NCBI GenBank assembly: GCA_035455185.1
Contig: DATIFQ010000192.1
Span: 1 to 15,743, forward strand
Reading direction: 5' to 3'
Length of the DNA stretch: 15,743 bases
Source: JAEHDI01 sp035455185
GTDB taxonomy: Bacteria; Acidobacteriota; Terriglobia; Bryobacterales; Bryobacteraceae
The notes beneath the pieces were generated by a model, which had not been told where the DNA came from, did not search any database, and saw only the letters and a list, made by a program, of their open reading frames with translations. Every line of letters starts with the position of its first letter. Within the stretch, counting starts at the first letter, position 1. Shown piece by piece: positions 12,861-15,743 of the stretch. A program made the translations under genes and the position numbers.

Positions 12861-14501
12861 ATGTTGTCTCGACTGCTTCAAAGTTTCCGCATGAGAAACC
12901 TGCCCGGCCTGAGCCGCAGAGATCTGTTTCGAGGCGGAGGTTTGATGGCCGCGGCCGGCCTGTTCGAGGGATCGGTACAGAGCGCCGCCGCAGACGCGGG
13001 CCTGCGCATCGGGCCGGATATCTATCAGTCGATCGGCGTGCACCCGATCATCAACTGCAAGGGAACTTTCACGATCATCAGTGGCTCGCTCTCGCTGCCG
13101 GAAGTCAAACAGGCAATGGATGCGGCCTCCCGGCATTACATCCACCTTGATGAGCTGATGGATGCCGTCGGCAAGCGGCTCGCCGAGATTACCGGAGCCG
13201 AGTTCGGGGTCGTCACGGCAGGTTGCGCGGCGGCGCTGACACACGCCACGGCGGCTTGCATCGCCGGCGCGGACCCGGAGAAGCTTCAGCGACTTCCGTA
13301 CCTGGAAGGTCTGAAGAACGAAGTCCTCGTGCCCCGTTACTCGAGAAATGTGTACGACCACGCGGTGCGGATGCTGGGCGTGAAAATCGTCGAAGCCGAC
13401 AACCTCGATGAGTTCGAGAAGGCGTTTAACGAGCGGACGGCGATGGTGATGGTTCTGGCAAGCCCGCCGGACAGCGGCCCGTTCGGACTGGAGCCGATCT
13501 GTCGAATCGCCCGGCTGAAGAGAGTGCCGGTCCTGGTGGATGCGGCTGCCGAGAAACTGACGATCCCGAACGTCCATCTCCAGCGCGGCGCCCACCTGGT
13601 CGCGTACAGCGGCGGGAAGTGCCTGCGGGGTCCGCAGTGCGCAGGCGTGCTTCTGGGCCAGAAGGACCTGGTCAAGGCGGCCTGGCTGCACAGCGCTCCT
13701 CACCATGCTTTCGGCCGGTCGTTGAAGGTTGGCAAAGAGGAGATTATGGGTATGCTGGCCGCGGTCGAGATGTGGGTGAAGCGCGACCACGACGCGGAGT
13801 GGAGGCAGTGGGAATCGTGGCTCGACGAAATCGCTGGACAGGTGACCAAGGTTGACGGCGTGACGACCGACGTACTCCAGCCGAGTGGCCTCTCGAACTA
13901 CGCGCCGCAATTGCGGATCAAGTGGGAAGGCGAAAAGATCGGCATCACCGGCCGCGAGATGGAGAAAATTCTTTGGGAAGAAGAGCCCAGAATCATCCTG
14001 TCCGGCGCTAGCGGCGATTACCGCGACAACATGGCCAGTTCGATCGTAATTATGCCGTACATGATGACTCCCGGCGATGCGCAGGTCGCGGGTAAGCGCT
14101 TCCGGGAGCTGCTCGAAAAACCGCCGCGCGTCGAACGCAAGCGAAACACCGATCCGCCGGTGCAGATTTCAGGCCAGTGGGACGTCCATATGGAATTCTT
14201 CTGCGGTAGCGGAGAGCACTCGTTAGTCTTCGAACAGAAGGGCAGCGAACTGGTAGGCACGCACAGCGGCGACATTCTCTCCGGCGATCTGAGAGGCACG
14301 ATGGAAGGAAACGAAGTCCGCTTCCGCAGTTCGCACAAGTACGAGGGGACGCGGTTGGGCTACCGCTTCGAAGGCAAGGTGGACGGCGACATCATGCGCG
14401 GCACCGTAGACATGGAAGAGTACGGCGTCGCACAGTGGACCGCCCACCGCCACACCTACGGCCGTCCTGGCGGCATCGTCAGACCGCAGAAGAACGTCTG
14501 A
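12861..14501 (+). CDS. Tat-exported SelA-like PLP-dependent enzyme with C-terminal beta-rich domain
   Basis: 546 residues. The N-terminus carries a twin-arginine signal, LSRRDLFRGGGLMAAAGLF, with likely cleavage near SAAA-DAG (about 44). Residues about 48-430 are a fold-type I PLP enzyme of the selenocysteine synthase/D-glucosaminate-6-phosphate ammonia-lyase group. Markers are INCKGTFTIISG, EITGAEFGVVTAGCAAAL, VLVDAAAE for the cofactor-binding aspartate, and K253 in YSGGKCLRGPQ as the Schiff-base lysine. Residues about 435-530 form an extra domain rich in beta strands and glycine (ISGQWDVHMEFF, then EGNEVRFR, LGYRFEGKVDGD), like small lipocalin-like barrels. A cytoplasmic SelA is unlikely given the signal. 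The substrate is unknown; an amino sugar acid lyase acting outside the cytoplasm is a guess. The gene follows ttcA by 80 bases. Confidence 0.88.
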   Translation: MLSRLLQSFRMRNLPGLSRRDLFRGGGLMAAAGLFEGSVQSAAADAGLRIGPDIYQSIGVHPIINCKGTFTIISGSLSLPEVKQAMDAASRHYIHLDELMDAVGKRLAEITGAEFGVVTAGCAAALTHATAACIAGADPEKLQRLPYLEGLKNEVLVPRYSRNVYDHAVRMLGVKIVEADNLDEFEKAFNERTAMVMVLASPPDSGPFGLEPICRIARLKRVPVLVDAAAEKLTIPNVHLQRGAHLVAYSGGKCLRGPQCAGVLLGQKDLVKAAWLHSAPHHAFGRSLKVGKEEIMGMLAAVEMWVKRDHDAEWRQWESWLDEIAGQVTKVDGVTTDVLQPSGLSNYAPQLRIKWEGEKIGITGREMEKILWEEEPRIILSGASGDYRDNMASSIVIMPYMMTPGDAQVAGKRFRELLEKPPRVERKRNTDPPVQISGQWDVHMEFFCGSGEHSLVFEQKGSELVGTHSGDILSGDLRGTMEGNEVRFRSSHKYEGTRLGYRFEGKVDGDIMRGTVDMEEYGVAQWTAHRHTYGRPGGIVRPQKNV

Positions 14502-14504
14502 GCG

Positions 14505-14527
14505 GCGCGGCGGACGGGCCGCCGCGC
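14505..14527. terminator. GC-rich stem-loop between convergent genes
   Basis: GCGCGGCGG pairs perfectly with CCGCCGCGC around the 5-base loop ACGGG. It fills the 29-base gap between two converging stop codons. No T-tract follows on either side, so it could terminate or stabilise both transcripts, rather than being a classic intrinsic terminator. Confidence 0.6.
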
Positions 14528-14530
14528 GAG

Positions 14531-15743
14531 TTACTTCAGCTGCAAAACGACCACGTCGTCGGCCGGGATCGTGACGAGCGCTCCCCCAGCCGTCAGTCTC
14601 CTTGCATCCACAGAAGCGGTGGCGCCGGAAACCACCTTCGCTGATCTCACGGATGACAGTGGGGAGGGAAGGTTGCCCGGCCGCACCACACAGGTGACCG
14701 TCTTCGGCTCGGCGTTGAAATTCGCAAGCAGCAGGTACGCCTCGCCCTGCTTGCTGTAAACCGCCGTGACAAGCTTCTCCCCTTCGATTTTCACCGCGTT
14801 GTTCCGGTAGTCCTCGAACTTGTAGTCCTCGAGGTTGCCAAGGGGCTTGAGCCGGGCGGCGAACTCAATGGTCTCCTCGTTGGCGCGCCATGGCATGACG
14901 GCCGTCATGAGTCCGAGGAGCGCGTGTTGCCGCAAGATGCGCTTCGGCGCGTTGTTATCGACAGTTCCGATGATGATCGCGGCTCGGGAGCGCGCTCCCG
15001 CCCAATCCCATTCGAGTGGAAGTTCGCTGGGCGGAGGCACGGAGACGGAGAGCCGTGCGTAGCCGAACTCGAGGCCGACCACCTTGTCGGCGAAGTTCTC
15101 CGTAGCAAACATCGGCACGAGCGTGTTGTGGAGGATGAACAGCCCGTTCGGCCCCACCCGTTCGCGAGTCCATTCCACAAGTTCAAGCAACTCGTCGATG
15201 TCCCAGTGGCCGGTCTCGGAAATGGCGAGTGCCGCGAGGCCTTTCTCTCCCGAGACGCCGTTAGACGTCTTCCCGACGTGCCGCGGGTTATTGCAGAACA
15301 TGGCGATGTTCCAGTCGTAATAAATGCCGTCGAACTTGTGGTTCTTAAGCACGCGGTCGACACAGAGCTTCATGAAGTCGAGCCAGCTGGATTTCAGGCA
15401 CATGTGCGAGCCATAGAAAGTGTTCGGGCGTTGGTTGTCCTGGTCGTCCGGTTTCCTGCCCCATTCCTCGCCGTGTTTCTTGAACTCGTCCGTACTCTGG
15501 TGCAGTTCGTGGTTTGAGAAATAGGGTGAGAGGCGGATGCCGTGTCGGTGAAGCGTGTCGATCATGGCGTCCATTTTTCTCATCACGTCCGGCGGATATG
15601 GAGGATAACTGCCATCACGCCAAAAGATGCCGTCTTGAAACGCATCGCCGTCGTTATGCAGCGTCATCTCGCGGATACCGGAATCAGCCAGCTTCCGAAT
15701 CTCGCCTTCCGTGATCTCCTTGCCGTCACGATTGCGGATTCCG
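14531..15743 (-). CDS. Glycoside-hydrolase-like TIM-barrel protein (5' end outside window)
   Basis: The frame is open from the window edge (GIRNRDGKEITEGEIRKLAD precedes the first in-frame ATG at 15667), so that ATG is internal and about 403 residues are visible. Barrel-type segments are REMTLHNDGDAFQDGIFW, HGIRLSPYFSNHELH, FDGIYYDWNIAMFCNN and GLFILHNTLVPM. The aspartate of IYYDW is placed like catalytic or substrate-binding acids of alpha-galactosidase-type hydrolases, though I cannot assign a CAZy family. The last about 80 residues (AVYSKQGEAYLLLANFN...) resemble the beta-sandwich that closes many glycoside hydrolases. It probably acts on a plant or microbial saccharide. The location cannot be judged without the N-terminus. 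Confidence 0.75.
   Translation of the reverse strand, partial: GIRNRDGKEITEGEIRKLADSGIREMTLHNDGDAFQDGIFWRDGSYPPYPPDVMRKMDAMIDTLHRHGIRLSPYFSNHELHQSTDEFKKHGEEWGRKPDDQDNQRPNTFYGSHMCLKSSWLDFMKLCVDRVLKNHKFDGIYYDWNIAMFCNNPRHVGKTSNGVSGEKGLAALAISETGHWDIDELLELVEWTRERVGPNGLFILHNTLVPMFATENFADKVVGLEFGYARLSVSVPPPSELPLEWDWAGARSRAAIIIGTVDNNAPKRILRQHALLGLMTAVMPWRANEETIEFAARLKPLGNLEDYKFEDYRNNAVKIEGEKLVTAVYSKQGEAYLLLANFNAEPKTVTCVVRPGNLPSPLSSVRSAKVVSGATASVDARRLTAGGALVTIPADDVVVLQLK

Noticed and set aside
12636..13910. A 424-codon minus-strand open frame opposite ttcA and the SelA-like gene
   Set aside because: It spans two genes with recognised catalytic motifs in the plus strand. Its own translation resembles no family.

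Overview
The window looks like chromosomal DNA of an acidobacterium, most likely of the Solibacter/Bryobacter kind. This is an inference from the high GC content, the combination of conserved families, the long-tailed BamD-like lipoprotein and the mix of Tat-exported enzyme and sugar-acting proteins; no rRNA or other marker confirms it. No tRNA, rRNA, intact insertion sequence or CRISPR array was seen.

Layout. (1) Bases 1-352 hold the 3' end of a plus-strand enolase-superfamily dehydratase of the galactonate dehydratase type. (2) Bases 353-500 are a short AT-rich leader with a -10-like box and a folded element that partly resembles the c-di-GMP-I (GEMM) riboswitch, ahead of an orphan response-regulator receiver (501-947). 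(3) Bases 928-5777 are a compact minus-strand operon read rsmB, rpe, bamD-like lipoprotein, receiver/KKPF response regulator, yajQ, alpha/beta hydrolase. Its gene junctions are tight or overlapping. (4) Bases 5778-6335 are mostly non-coding, with one possible small minus-strand gene, a near-palindrome and an AT-rich promoter-like stretch. (5) Bases 6336-9379 hold a PilZ protein and a PAS-PAS-GAF-like-GGDEF-EAL protein, a c-di-GMP effector followed directly by a c-di-GMP turnover enzyme. (6) Bases 9380-9670 are non-coding, with a 28-bp tandem repeat, an inverted copy of its core and hairpins. (7) Bases 9671-11913 hold two genes of no recognised function: a split zinc-ribbon/coiled-coil protein and an alpha-helical protein with an R-x6-H motif like HEPN domains. 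(8) Bases 11989-12780 hold a TtcA-like tRNA thiolation enzyme. (9) Bases 12861-14501 hold a Tat-signal-bearing, SelA-like PLP enzyme with an added C-terminal beta-rich domain. (10) Bases 14531-15743 hold the 3' part of a convergent glycoside-hydrolase-like gene, separated from the previous one by a GC-rich stem-loop.

How the genes may work together. The most coherent theme is cyclic-di-GMP signalling: PilZ plus GGDEF/EAL, YajQ (reported to bind c-di-GMP in some bacteria) and a possible riboswitch. The minus-strand operon mixes housekeeping (16S rRNA methylation, pentose phosphate pathway, outer-membrane assembly) with a receiver protein. The zinc-ribbon/HEPN-like pair, sitting next to repeats, is the best candidate for something undescribed. 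The sugar-acid dehydratase, the exported PLP enzyme and the glycoside-hydrolase-like gene point to saccharide use, without a demonstrated shared pathway.
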